Source: Dysgonamonadaceae bacterium (GTDB lineage: Bacteria > Bacteroidota > Bacteroidia > Bacteroidales > Azobacteroidaceae). From it: a stretch of DNA of 10,225 nt. Shown one piece after another: positions 1-6,621 of this stretch. The stretch spans positions 1 to 10,225 of the forward strand of contig JAITAH010000122.1 of assembly GCA_031284225.1 (NCBI GenBank), read 5' to 3'. The notes beneath the pieces were generated by a model. It made no database searches. It was given only the letters and a program-made list of their open reading frames with translations, and was not told the DNA's origin. How positions within the stretch are numbered: the first letter of the stretch is position 1; the number at the start of each line of letters is the position of its first letter. Position numbers and translations under genes: made by a program.

Positions 1-1
1 C

Positions 2-601
2 AATATTTATGAGAACAAAAACGGCGTCCTGCTTTTGGGTTGTTGGGCGCATGCACGCCGTAAATTTGAGCAGGCATTGAAGAATGACCCTGTAAGGGCC
101 GACTTTGCCTTGAAACAAATACAGTTGCTTTATCTATTGGAAAGACAGGCGGAAGAGGAAAAGCGCTCGAAAGAACAAATCGAACTCCTGCGCAAAGAGA
201 AAGCTTATCCCATCCTGAAGGTTTTTGAAAAATGGCTGGACGCCAATTATCCACAAGTATTACCCAAATCCCCTATTGGGCAGGCTATCTCTTATACTTA
301 TACTATATATCCCCGTTTAGTGCGTTATGTGGCAGACGGAAGGTATAAAATAGACAACAATGGAGCTGAAAACGGTATCAGGCCTTTAGCCTTGGGTAGA
401 AAAAACTTCCTGTTTTGTGGAAATCATCTGGCGGCGCATAGAACGGCTATCATCTATTCCCTGCTGGGTACATGCAAAATCAATAATGTGAATCCGGAAC
501 AATGGCTCTCTGATGTATTCAACAATATACTGGATTGCAAACGAGATGACTTGAGATACCTTTTGCCCGACGAGTGGGCAAAGAAGCAGACATCCTTATA
601 A
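2..601 (+). CDS. IS66 family transposase, C-terminal part (5' end outside window)
   Basis: The reading frame is open from base 2 of the window, so the gene continues upstream; the TTG near 35 is not a real start. About 199 codons are visible. The sequence GCWAHARRKF is the typical IS66 segment around the middle of the DDE catalytic domain. A helical, charged stretch follows (roughly ERQAEEEKRSKEQIELLRKE). Then comes the conserved block DNNGAENGIRPLALGRKNFLF, whose glutamate (codon 368-370) is the expected third catalytic acid. The end, NNVNPEQWLSDVFNNIL, matches the short C-terminal element of IS66 transposases. The enzyme would cut and join the IS ends. No frameshift or internal stop is seen in the visible part, so the copy may be intact, but the other two catalytic acids lie outside the window or cannot be checked. 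Confidence 0.93.
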   Translation, partial: NIYENKNGVLLLGCWAHARRKFEQALKNDPVRADFALKQIQLLYLLERQAEEEKRSKEQIELLRKEKAYPILKVFEKWLDANYPQVLPKSPIGQAISYTYTIYPRLVRYVADGRYKIDNNGAENGIRPLALGRKNFLFCGNHLAAHRTAIIYSLLGTCKINNVNPEQWLSDVFNNILDCKRDDLRYLLPDEWAKKQTSL

Positions 602-621
602 TTCGCAACGCTATAATGAAA

Positions 622-646
622 CGGGTGGACTTCGCCGAATGCTTAC
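622..646. repeat. Probable right terminal inverted repeat of the IS66 element
   Basis: The minus-strand reading from 646 inward begins GTAAGCATTCGGCGAAGTCC. The GTAAGC start fits IS66 termini, and the position, 45 bp after the transposase stop codon, is as expected. A small palindrome, TTCGCCGAA, lies at 631-639. The matching left repeat is not in the window, so the repeat length and exact outer base are unproven. Confidence 0.55.
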
Positions 647-660
647 GATAGAGATATGCG

Positions 661-2124
661 TCATTTTCGCTTTTTTGAAATCAATTGCTTTTCCACGCAG
701 GGAAGGTTCAGTTTGACGGTTCCGTTTACAAATTCCGGAATATTATACGAATATAGAGATTCGGCATAATAATCGCTCGGATTTTCTTGTGGGAGAAGGA
801 ATGGTTTGGTTGCGTTGCCGTTTTCATCTAAGGAAGCGATGTAAGGCCGGGTATACAGTCCGTCTATCCTCCGACTACTGAATGCAAACCAATGGGAATT
901 ACTACTCCAGCAGTGATAACTCTCTGTGTCGGGACTGTTCGCTTCGTCGAGCGGACGGCGTTCGCCGGTCTGTAAATTCAGCAACCATAAATCGGCCTCT
1001 TTATGCCAGATGGAAAAGTTACCGTAATCGGAAAGCGTATACATGATATATTTCCCGTCATAAGACGGCCGGGCAAAAGAAACGCTTTTTCCCATAGTGT
1101 CAGCCCTGACTAACGTGTCGATTTGCTTGCCGAAGGCGCCGGTAGCCGGATCAAAATCAATCCGGCACAAATTATACCGGATTTCCCTGTATTCCGAGGG
1201 TAAATTTCTCTTTGCAGACAGGCAGAAAAACAACGATTTGCCGTCGGCGGAGAAAGACGGGAACGTTTCCAGATTTTCCGTTTTCAGTAACGGCGTACTC
1301 AGTATCCGGTAATCTTCAATATTGTAGACGACAATGTCCGATTCCGAATCGACAACCTCAATACGTTCGTTCGCTACGGAATGAAACGCTTGTTGGGTAT
1401 GATTCACCGAATAGGCGATATATTTCCCCTGCGGATGCCAGTAAGGATATACGCCGGCGCTGATGGTTTCGTCGGTTTTCAGATTCAAGACAACGGTCTG
1501 TCCGCCGGTTTTCAATATCGTACCGCCATGTTCTCCCCGGACATGCAAACTCATGTCGCCGGCGGAAGTCTGCCGGAACGAATGACAATTGATGCAACTT
1601 GGCGTAACTAATGTATTTTCCAATATGGCAGTTTGTTTAAAATCGGCCAGGGAGCGATGGTAAATCCCCATTTTACTGTAAGTTTCATATCCGGGAGCAA
1701 TCAAACGGTAGACCAGTCCTTCATCAATCGGGTATTCACTGATATAAACGGGAAAGGGAAGGTATTGCAACCATCGCCCGTTTCTCTTGACGGAAACAGT
1801 GATTGAAATAGCGGAACCTTTGTTTTTCTCTACTATCTTACGCCATTGTTTCGACGGAAACCGGAGGTTTTTCTTTCCGTGTGTTTCTATTTTATATCCT
1901 TTTTTGTCTTTTATTTCGGCCTGTATTTCCTCGAACGGTTCTTTCACGGTAAAGTTCAGAGGTGCGATGGACGAGGGAATGGTTACGCCGGCATAATCTG
2001 GAAAAAGCGCCGGCAATAAGTCTTGTTTCTCCGGAGAACCGGATTTTTCAATGCAAGAAGCGAGTCCCGCCAAGCAGCAACAGAATACGAGCGCGGACAG
2101 GTTCGGTTTTTTTAACTTTTTCAT
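661..2124 (-). CDS. PD40/TolB-like beta-propeller lipoprotein with one CxxCH c-type heme motif
   Basis: The protein has 487 residues from the ATG at 2124. I prefer this start over an in-frame ATG at 2151 for two reasons: it overlaps the upstream stop as ATGA, and it places a normal lipoprotein signal directly at the N-terminus (MKKLKK, hydrophobic stretch, lipobox LASC with Cys24). Residues about 40-170 form an unassigned N-terminal domain. The motif CINCH at residues 177-181 (bases 1582-1596) is a classical covalent heme c site, followed by HVRGEHGGT. The rest contains propeller-type repeats of the PD40/WD40-like kind: YWHPQGKYIAYS, PSFSADGKSLFF, PSYDGKYIMYT and WSSNSHWFAFSS. Similar Bacteroidetes proteins are annotated as PD40, TolB-like or even cytochrome c biogenesis proteins; their function is, to my knowledge, not established. 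It is the last gene of the operon and ends 14 bp before the IS66 element. Heme binding and the inner or outer membrane location are inferred. Confidence 0.82.
   Translation of the reverse strand: MKKLKKPNLSALVFCCCLAGLASCIEKSGSPEKQDLLPALFPDYAGVTIPSSIAPLNFTVKEPFEEIQAEIKDKKGYKIETHGKKNLRFPSKQWRKIVEKNKGSAISITVSVKRNGRWLQYLPFPVYISEYPIDEGLVYRLIAPGYETYSKMGIYHRSLADFKQTAILENTLVTPSCINCHSFRQTSAGDMSLHVRGEHGGTILKTGGQTVVLNLKTDETISAGVYPYWHPQGKYIAYSVNHTQQAFHSVANERIEVVDSESDIVVYNIEDYRILSTPLLKTENLETFPSFSADGKSLFFCLSAKRNLPSEYREIRYNLCRIDFDPATGAFGKQIDTLVRADTMGKSVSFARPSYDGKYIMYTLSDYGNFSIWHKEADLWLLNLQTGERRPLDEANSPDTESYHCWSSNSHWFAFSSRRIDGLYTRPYIASLDENGNATKPFLLPQENPSDYYAESLYSYNIPEFVNGTVKLNLPCVEKQLISKKRK
2121..2124 (-). 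promoter_or_regulatory. ATGA start/stop overlap (translational coupling)
   Basis: On the minus strand the four bases read ATGA. The TGA ends the membrane-protein gene and the ATG starts the CxxCH propeller lipoprotein. No convincing ribosome binding site precedes this ATG, so re-initiation by ribosomes finishing the upstream gene is the likely way it is translated. This ties the amounts of the two proteins together and suggests a joint role. Confidence 0.75.
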
Positions 2125-3881
2125 GAATGCCTGAATAACAGATAATACCATAAAGTCTTACCAAATTGCGGGTAAAGCGTTTTTTCCGGATCGGTAGAAG
2201 ATTGGCTCGCATGGATGAATGCGTTCAAAAAATGTACCGTATCGTCGCTTATTCCTTTGGGACGTATCTCCGGTCTGAAACCGGACTGATACCAGATGAA
2301 AGCCAATGCCTGCTGGTAGTACCCGGGCGCTTCCACATCTTTCACATTCTCCCTGTTCATGAAATAATAATCGGAAAAATGCGAAAGATCTTTATTCAAT
2401 AGCGTATAAGCCAGCAGATAGTCGTATGCCATTTTGTTGTCATTGTTTTGAAGGTACAAAATCCCCAAAATCATATCTTTTTCCTGTTCGCTGAACAGGA
2501 AATCTTCCTGTGGTCGGAAGCGGCGTAACTCCCCCCATTCGGGATGTGTGTTTATCTGCGCTTCGTCATTCAAATATGCGGATGTTTTTTCTGCCCATTT
2601 GCGGTAGAAAAATGTTTGTTTCAATAAATAAAGGTATTTGCGCGCAACTTCGTACTGTCCGTTTAACAAGTTGGTTTCGGCCAGACGTTGGATACATCTT
2701 ACGCTTTTTCGATAACCGGGGATGGCTTCCATAGCTTCGAAAGCAAAACGTTGCGACGTGTTGATCAGTCCCAGGTGATAATAAATCTCGCCGGTCATAA
2801 CGCCGGCGATAAATTCTTTTCGGAAAGCCGGAAGCAATCCTTGCGGTCCGTTCTGGAAATAGTCGAACAGATAATTGGACAGATAGTCTTTTTGTGCCAG
2901 CGCCAAGTTCAGCGTTGCGACGGATAACGGCGTATCCGGCGATTTTACGTCAGCCATCCGTATGATGATATTCCATTTCTTCATACGTGCAAAATAGTCG
3001 TACGCCATGATTTCTTCTTTTTCCCAATCGGCATAGCCCTTCAATCCTCCACCGGCGAATCCGATAAGCAGCAACCCTTGAACAGACAGGATGAACAGTC
3101 GCTTTCTCCGACTGTTTGCCTTAGGGAGTAATTTTATCAGAAAGGGCAAAAAGAGCGTAACCGAAAAAATCACCGGCAATAAACCCGGAATTATGCCCGG
3201 GTAACGATAATAGTTTCCGGCCAGCGCCAGCCGAATCAGCGGATATTGAAGTCTCATACCATATTTGGCAATTACGGATAAGAGACAGACCATGCCAACA
3301 AAAACGCCGAAGAAGGTCAGTAGCCGTTTCTTCGATATGTTTTCCCGCCATTCCGTCATCAGGCACATTCCTCCAAAAACAAAACAAACGCTTCCTGCCA
3401 ACCAATATATTATGGGAATCATCAGCAGGGCGTACACGCGGCGAATCAACCCGGAATGAATAGAAAGGTACGATACAAAGATCGACAGGGATATGATAAG
3501 CGCCGCCAAAGCGGTCAAAAGGAAATTTTCGTCCAGCAGGCAACAGGCGTAGGCGAGAGAGGGAAGGAATGAAAGTAAATAATAATCCGTGTTTTTCGAA
3601 AAGTGACCGGCTGTATGCCAAACCAATCTTTGCAGCAGAATTAACAACAGGACAATACAGCCTGCACCGGCAAAGGAATCAATGAAAAACTGGGTGAAGA
3701 AACAACTTACGTAATCTGCCAATCCTCCGGGAAAACTTATCATTTCAATAAAAAAAGCGTTCGTCATCAGGAACAGTTGTATTTCTTCCTGATAATGCAA
3801 ATGATGCCTGTAAAAAACGGCGTAAAACAACCAGACGGCTATCCCGAAGAGGAGCGTAAAGGCGTTATGTATCTTGCGCAT
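2121..3881 (-). CDS. Multi-pass membrane protein with helical-repeat C-terminus, DUF6057-like
   Basis: The 586-residue protein has two halves. Residues about 6-280 hold some seven or eight hydrophobic segments (roughly 6-23, 70-88, 100-118, 119-140, 148-175, 186-206, 231-253 and 261-279), so this half is embedded in the inner membrane. The segment YQEEIQLFLMTNAFF followed by PGGLADYVSCFFTQFF (about 30-66) and the ending FGKTLWYYLLF resemble the Bacteroidetes family I know as DUF6057. Residues about 290-586 lack membrane segments and are alpha-helical, with TPR-like alternation of Tyr, Ala and Leu (for example NGQYEVARKYLYLL and NNDNKMAYDYLLAYTLL). The biochemical role is unknown. The gene starts 93 bp after the previous one, beyond a terminator-like hairpin, and overlaps the next gene by four bases. 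The topology and the DUF assignment are from memory and pattern only. Confidence 0.75.
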   Translation of the reverse strand: MRKIHNAFTLLFGIAVWLFYAVFYRHHLHYQEEIQLFLMTNAFFIEMISFPGGLADYVSCFFTQFFIDSFAGAGCIVLLLILLQRLVWHTAGHFSKNTDYYLLSFLPSLAYACCLLDENFLLTALAALIISLSIFVSYLSIHSGLIRRVYALLMIPIIYWLAGSVCFVFGGMCLMTEWRENISKKRLLTFFGVFVGMVCLLSVIAKYGMRLQYPLIRLALAGNYYRYPGIIPGLLPVIFSVTLFLPFLIKLLPKANSRRKRLFILSVQGLLLIGFAGGGLKGYADWEKEEIMAYDYFARMKKWNIIIRMADVKSPDTPLSVATLNLALAQKDYLSNYLFDYFQNGPQGLLPAFRKEFIAGVMTGEIYYHLGLINTSQRFAFEAMEAIPGYRKSVRCIQRLAETNLLNGQYEVARKYLYLLKQTFFYRKWAEKTSAYLNDEAQINTHPEWGELRRFRPQEDFLFSEQEKDMILGILYLQNNDNKMAYDYLLAYTLLNKDLSHFSDYYFMNRENVKDVEAPGYYQQALAFIWYQSGFRPEIRPKGISDDTVHFLNAFIHASQSSTDPEKTLYPQFGKTLWYYLLFRHS

Positions 3882-3903
3882 GTATTTCGGACTCTAAATG
3901 CAT

Positions 3904-3958
3904 AAAAAGTTTCAGATAGAGAAGGATTTATTTTTATTTCCTATCCCTATCCGAAACC
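3904..3958 (-). terminator. Rho-independent terminator-like hairpin inside the operon
   Basis: In the minus-strand RNA, GUUUCGGAUAGGGAUAGGA (3957-3939) can pair with UCCUUCUCUAUCUGAAAC (3926-3909). The pairing includes two G-U pairs and one bulge, encloses an A/U-rich loop of about 12 nt and is followed directly by UUUUU (3908-3904). This is the layout of an intrinsic terminator. It lies 17 bp after the third gene and about 23 bp before the start of the membrane-protein gene. No promoter fits between it and that start, so the two downstream genes probably depend on read-through. In the plus direction the hairpin is followed by GTTGTTTTTT, so it might also act weakly against opposing transcription. 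An alternative role is protection of the upstream mRNA from 3' decay. Confidence 0.7.
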
Positions 3959-3974
3959 GTTGTTTTTTACCTTC

Positions 3975-4805
3975 TTACAGGGCTTTAAATACCCAATACC
4001 AGTAATTTGAATTAGGTGCATGCTCCTGGGCGCCCAGAACCAGGGTGTTTTCATCCAAACGGATGATATGATAGACGTTCCATGGAGTGAAGTTCTCGGC
4101 ATTGAAGTCATACCCGCACAAGATATTCGTATTTGTCACGGTGAGCGTACCGATTGACCAGCCGGCTTTTCCGGTCGACATGTCGAAATCGAATTTTCCG
4201 GAGAAAACGGCGCCGTCAGCGCTCGTTTTTATCATTTGTTTACCGCTCAGGATGAATTTCATAGATGCTCCGAGTCCGTCGGCCGGCAGATTTTTCCCGC
4301 TACACTGTTCGGCCATGTCGGACGGTTGGAGAATCCACCATGCAGGTCCGGCGTCCGAATCTCCTCCGTTACCGAAGCAGTTTGCTTCAGCCCACGTCCA
4401 GACCTTTTCGCCGGCGCCACAAAAATAACCGTATTCGGGGGGAACCGGGAAATACATATCTTCTACTTCGACATCAAACGTTTTCTGGAAAACCGTTCCG
4501 TCGGCAGCCAGCGCGTTCAGTGTAATGGTCTGTTTTCCTTGAATCAGTAATGTCATTTCGGCGTCATTATTGCTAAGGGTATTTACGCCGTCCGTCCATT
4601 GGCAAAGTACCGGACTGGAACAACTCATCGTCACCTTGTTTGTTTTTTTGCCGTTAACGACTACCGGAGTAACCGATGCCTGAATCTGGTCAGCGGAAGT
4701 CACCAGTACGCCTACATCCCTGCTGTCGATAATCGGATCGCAGGCCATCCCAAATGCCGTCATACATATAATAATTGCTGTATAAACTAAATTTTTCATG
4801 TTCAT
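3975..4805 (-). CDS. Surface-type lipoprotein of unknown function with PKD-like N-terminal domain
   Basis: The protein has 276 residues with a lipoprotein signal ending in GMAC (lipidated Cys22) and then DPIIDSRD. Residues about 35-115 look like one PKD/Ig-type beta-sandwich (VNGKKTNKVTMSCSSPVLCQW, then DGTVFQKTFDVEVED). Residues about 125-276 form a second, aromatic-rich domain with WTWAEAN, PAWWILQP, FSGKFDFDMSTGKAGWSI and the end YWYWVFKAL. This resembles C-terminal beta-domains of accessory lipoproteins in Bacteroidetes Sus-like loci, but I cannot assign a named family. Six cysteines besides Cys22 and Cys14 of the signal (62, 68, 129, 143, 168, 230) could form disulfides. It starts 20 bp after the SusD-like gene, the position SusE/SusF-like ligand-binding lipoproteins usually occupy, so an outer-surface accessory binding role is inferred. 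A second ATG two codons in (4799) is a possible alternative start. Confidence 0.8.
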   Translation of the reverse strand: MNMKNLVYTAIIICMTAFGMACDPIIDSRDVGVLVTSADQIQASVTPVVVNGKKTNKVTMSCSSPVLCQWTDGVNTLSNNDAEMTLLIQGKQTITLNALAADGTVFQKTFDVEVEDMYFPVPPEYGYFCGAGEKVWTWAEANCFGNGGDSDAGPAWWILQPSDMAEQCSGKNLPADGLGASMKFILSGKQMIKTSADGAVFSGKFDFDMSTGKAGWSIGTLTVTNTNILCGYDFNAENFTPWNVYHIIRLDENTLVLGAQEHAPNSNYWYWVFKAL

Positions 4806-4825
4806 TTTGCTTTTGATTTATCGTA

Positions 4826-6571
4826 TTATTTCCAATTTGTATACAATGACTCCCCCGTACCCCATCCGGCATTTTGTTTGTATAAGCCGCCGGACAGAGA
4901 GATCTGACGTTCCGGTATCGGGAAGAAGCCATTGGTCGCCCGGTATCGGTTGGCATATCCGCCTCCGTTATTGACGGTCGTATTCCGGTCGGCGACGCCT
5001 TGGTAATATACCGGCTGACCTTCCTGTACGGCCAGCGCTTGTTCGGCCGTGCGCCAACGGCGTATATCATTCCATCGCACCCCCTCAAAGCACAGTTCCC
5101 ACCGCCGTTCATTGCGTAAGGCTTCATCCGAATAGCTTCCGACAGGCGGTAGCCCGGCTCGTTGCCGTACCTTATTGATCCCGGTTACCTCTTGTTTTAA
5201 TTCCGACTGCATCAGCAAAACATCCGCAAAACGGATGAGTACCAGATCGTGAATATTAGACAACTGGAAATTGACCGAGGTATAGTCATACATATTCTGT
5301 TCGAAAGTTTCGGTATAGCTACCGTCCCCTTTTTTAGAGGAGACAGGCGCTGTTTTCTTGTTGAAATAGTCCGTTTCCTGGACGAAATCAATCCATCCGG
5401 CCGCACCTTTTTCATATCCCAGCGGGTCTAATTCTTCGCGTATATCGCAGATAGAAGATTTACGCCTGATGTCATTCGGTTCGGTTTCTACCCAGTCTTT
5501 CCACAGGTTAGGAGCCACAGGTCCGGCGCCCCATCCTTGTCCGAAAGGAAAGGTCTTTGCTATATCCTGTCCGCCGCGAATCCCGAAAAATAGCGCATAG
5601 CCGTTTGAATATCCGATCGTGGTGCTCCAGCTTGCAAATTTGGAATATTTGACGGCGAACATGGATTCCGGATTGATGCCGTTGTCGTCTTCCACCCATT
5701 TCAATCCCTGTCCCTGCGTAAAAGTGTAGTCTTCTTTTGTCAGCCGGTTGCTGTACGCCCATAAATTGCGAAAATCCGACCCTACCAGATCATATCCCGA
5801 ATTGTTCACGCAATCGTCAATGTAACCGATTACCTCGTTTTTACCGATTACGGATTCGTCCGGTAATTTCACTTCGGTTTTATTATAAAAACCCGTATAG
5901 AACAGGAATGCACGCGCAAGCATAGCTTCTGCCGTCCATTTGTCCGCATGTCCGCTTTCTACCCATCCGGAACTGAATTTTCTTGCCGGCATTAGCTCAA
6001 TCGCCGTTTTCAGGTCGGAAATAATCTGGCTCCAGGTCTCGTCGGGAGAGGCTTGCGGTTTTTTTTCAGCAACCGGACTGATCATCAATGGGATGTTTTC
6101 AAACAGAGATGCCAGTTCATAGTAATATAATGCCCTTAAGAAGTAGGCTTCGCCAATCATCTGGTTTTTTTGGTCGTCGCTGTTGTAGCCGTCGCAGTCG
6201 CCTAATGTCTCAATTGCCGTATTCGCCCGTTGGATGCCGGCATAGCGGTCTACCCAGAATTGACCGAGCATATCCGTTTCGTTACTCAGCATCAAGTCGA
6301 GGGCTTGGAGTTGCCGGTCGTTCAAACCGCCGCCTCCGAGCCGGTCGTCGGAAGCCAGTTCCGATACCATGTAGAACGAACGTTGGGGATTGGCATTAAC
6401 GACGCTCAAATTGTTATAAATCCCGGCGATCATTTGTGTCGCATCAGTAAGTGTCCTCGGATAATTTGAGGTGTTTTTTTCAGTCAGGTTTTCCGTGTCA
6501 AGAAAACTTTCGCAGCTTGTGGCGCCTGTCAGGACTACCATGCTCATTACTATGTATATTATTGCTTTCAT
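4826..6571 (-). CDS. SusD/RagB family nutrient-binding outer-membrane lipoprotein
   Basis: The 581-residue protein is a full-length SusD-like protein. It has a lipoprotein signal with lipobox GATSC (Cys20) followed by ESFLDTENLTEKN, the usual mature start. TPR-type helices are recognisable in GEAYFLRALYYYELASLF (about 140-157) and DKWTAEAMLARAFLFYTGFY (about 210-229). The C-terminal family signature is clear: INKVRQRAGLPP (about 465), NERRWELCFEGVRWNDIRRW (about 487-506) and FFPIPERQISLS (about 549-560). In known pairs SusD acts as a lid over the SusC barrel that captures substrate at the cell surface. The gene follows the SusC-like gene by 50 bp. The ligand, whether glycan, peptide or other, cannot be read from the sequence. 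No truncation or frameshift is seen. Confidence 0.96.
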   Translation of the reverse strand: MKAIIYIVMSMVVLTGATSCESFLDTENLTEKNTSNYPRTLTDATQMIAGIYNNLSVVNANPQRSFYMVSELASDDRLGGGGLNDRQLQALDLMLSNETDMLGQFWVDRYAGIQRANTAIETLGDCDGYNSDDQKNQMIGEAYFLRALYYYELASLFENIPLMISPVAEKKPQASPDETWSQIISDLKTAIELMPARKFSSGWVESGHADKWTAEAMLARAFLFYTGFYNKTEVKLPDESVIGKNEVIGYIDDCVNNSGYDLVGSDFRNLWAYSNRLTKEDYTFTQGQGLKWVEDDNGINPESMFAVKYSKFASWSTTIGYSNGYALFFGIRGGQDIAKTFPFGQGWGAGPVAPNLWKDWVETEPNDIRRKSSICDIREELDPLGYEKGAAGWIDFVQETDYFNKKTAPVSSKKGDGSYTETFEQNMYDYTSVNFQLSNIHDLVLIRFADVLLMQSELKQEVTGINKVRQRAGLPPVGSYSDEALRNERRWELCFEGVRWNDIRRWRTAEQALAVQEGQPVYYQGVADRNTTVNNGGGYANRYRATNGFFPIPERQISLSGGLYKQNAGWGTGESLYTNWK

Positions 6572-6621
6572 CTACTTATATTTTTTAATGTTCGACAATT
6601 CATTTATATTCCCTTCCCCGG

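Larger units (their letters stand above)
1..646 (+). mobile_element. IS66-family insertion sequence, right-end part
   Basis: This is the distal portion of an IS66-type element, cut by the left window edge. It consists of the C-terminal part of the large transposase gene (stop at 599-601), about 45 bp of non-coding end sequence, and a probable right terminal repeat finishing at 646. Read inward on the minus strand, the end begins GTAAGC, and a GTAA start is usual for IS66-family termini. IS66 elements generally make 8-bp target duplications, so GATAGAGA at 647-654 is the expected right copy. The element sits tail-to-tail with the minus-strand operon, whose last stop codon is at 661-663. The exact boundary is inferred because the left end is not visible. 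Confidence 0.75.

Noticed and set aside
2122..2151. Longer start (ATG 2151) for the propeller lipoprotein
   Set aside because: It would place nine extra residues before MKKLKK and extend the overlap with the upstream gene to about 30 bp, whereas ATG 2124 gives an ATGA junction and a normal lipoprotein signal.
3121..3621. 166-codon minus-strand open frame inside the membrane-protein gene
   Set aside because: It lies fully within the well-supported membrane-protein gene, and its arginine- and glycine-rich translation is typical of a shadow frame.
4690..5127. 145-codon minus-strand open frame across the junction of the SusD-like gene and the next lipoprotein gene
   Set aside because: It overlaps two well-supported genes in another frame and its translation has no recognisable signal, domain or sensible composition.
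6572..6621. Possible terminator or promoter between the SusC-like and SusD-like genes
   Set aside because: The 50-bp gap shows no stable stem with a T-run and no TAnnTTTG element; the genes appear simply co-transcribed.
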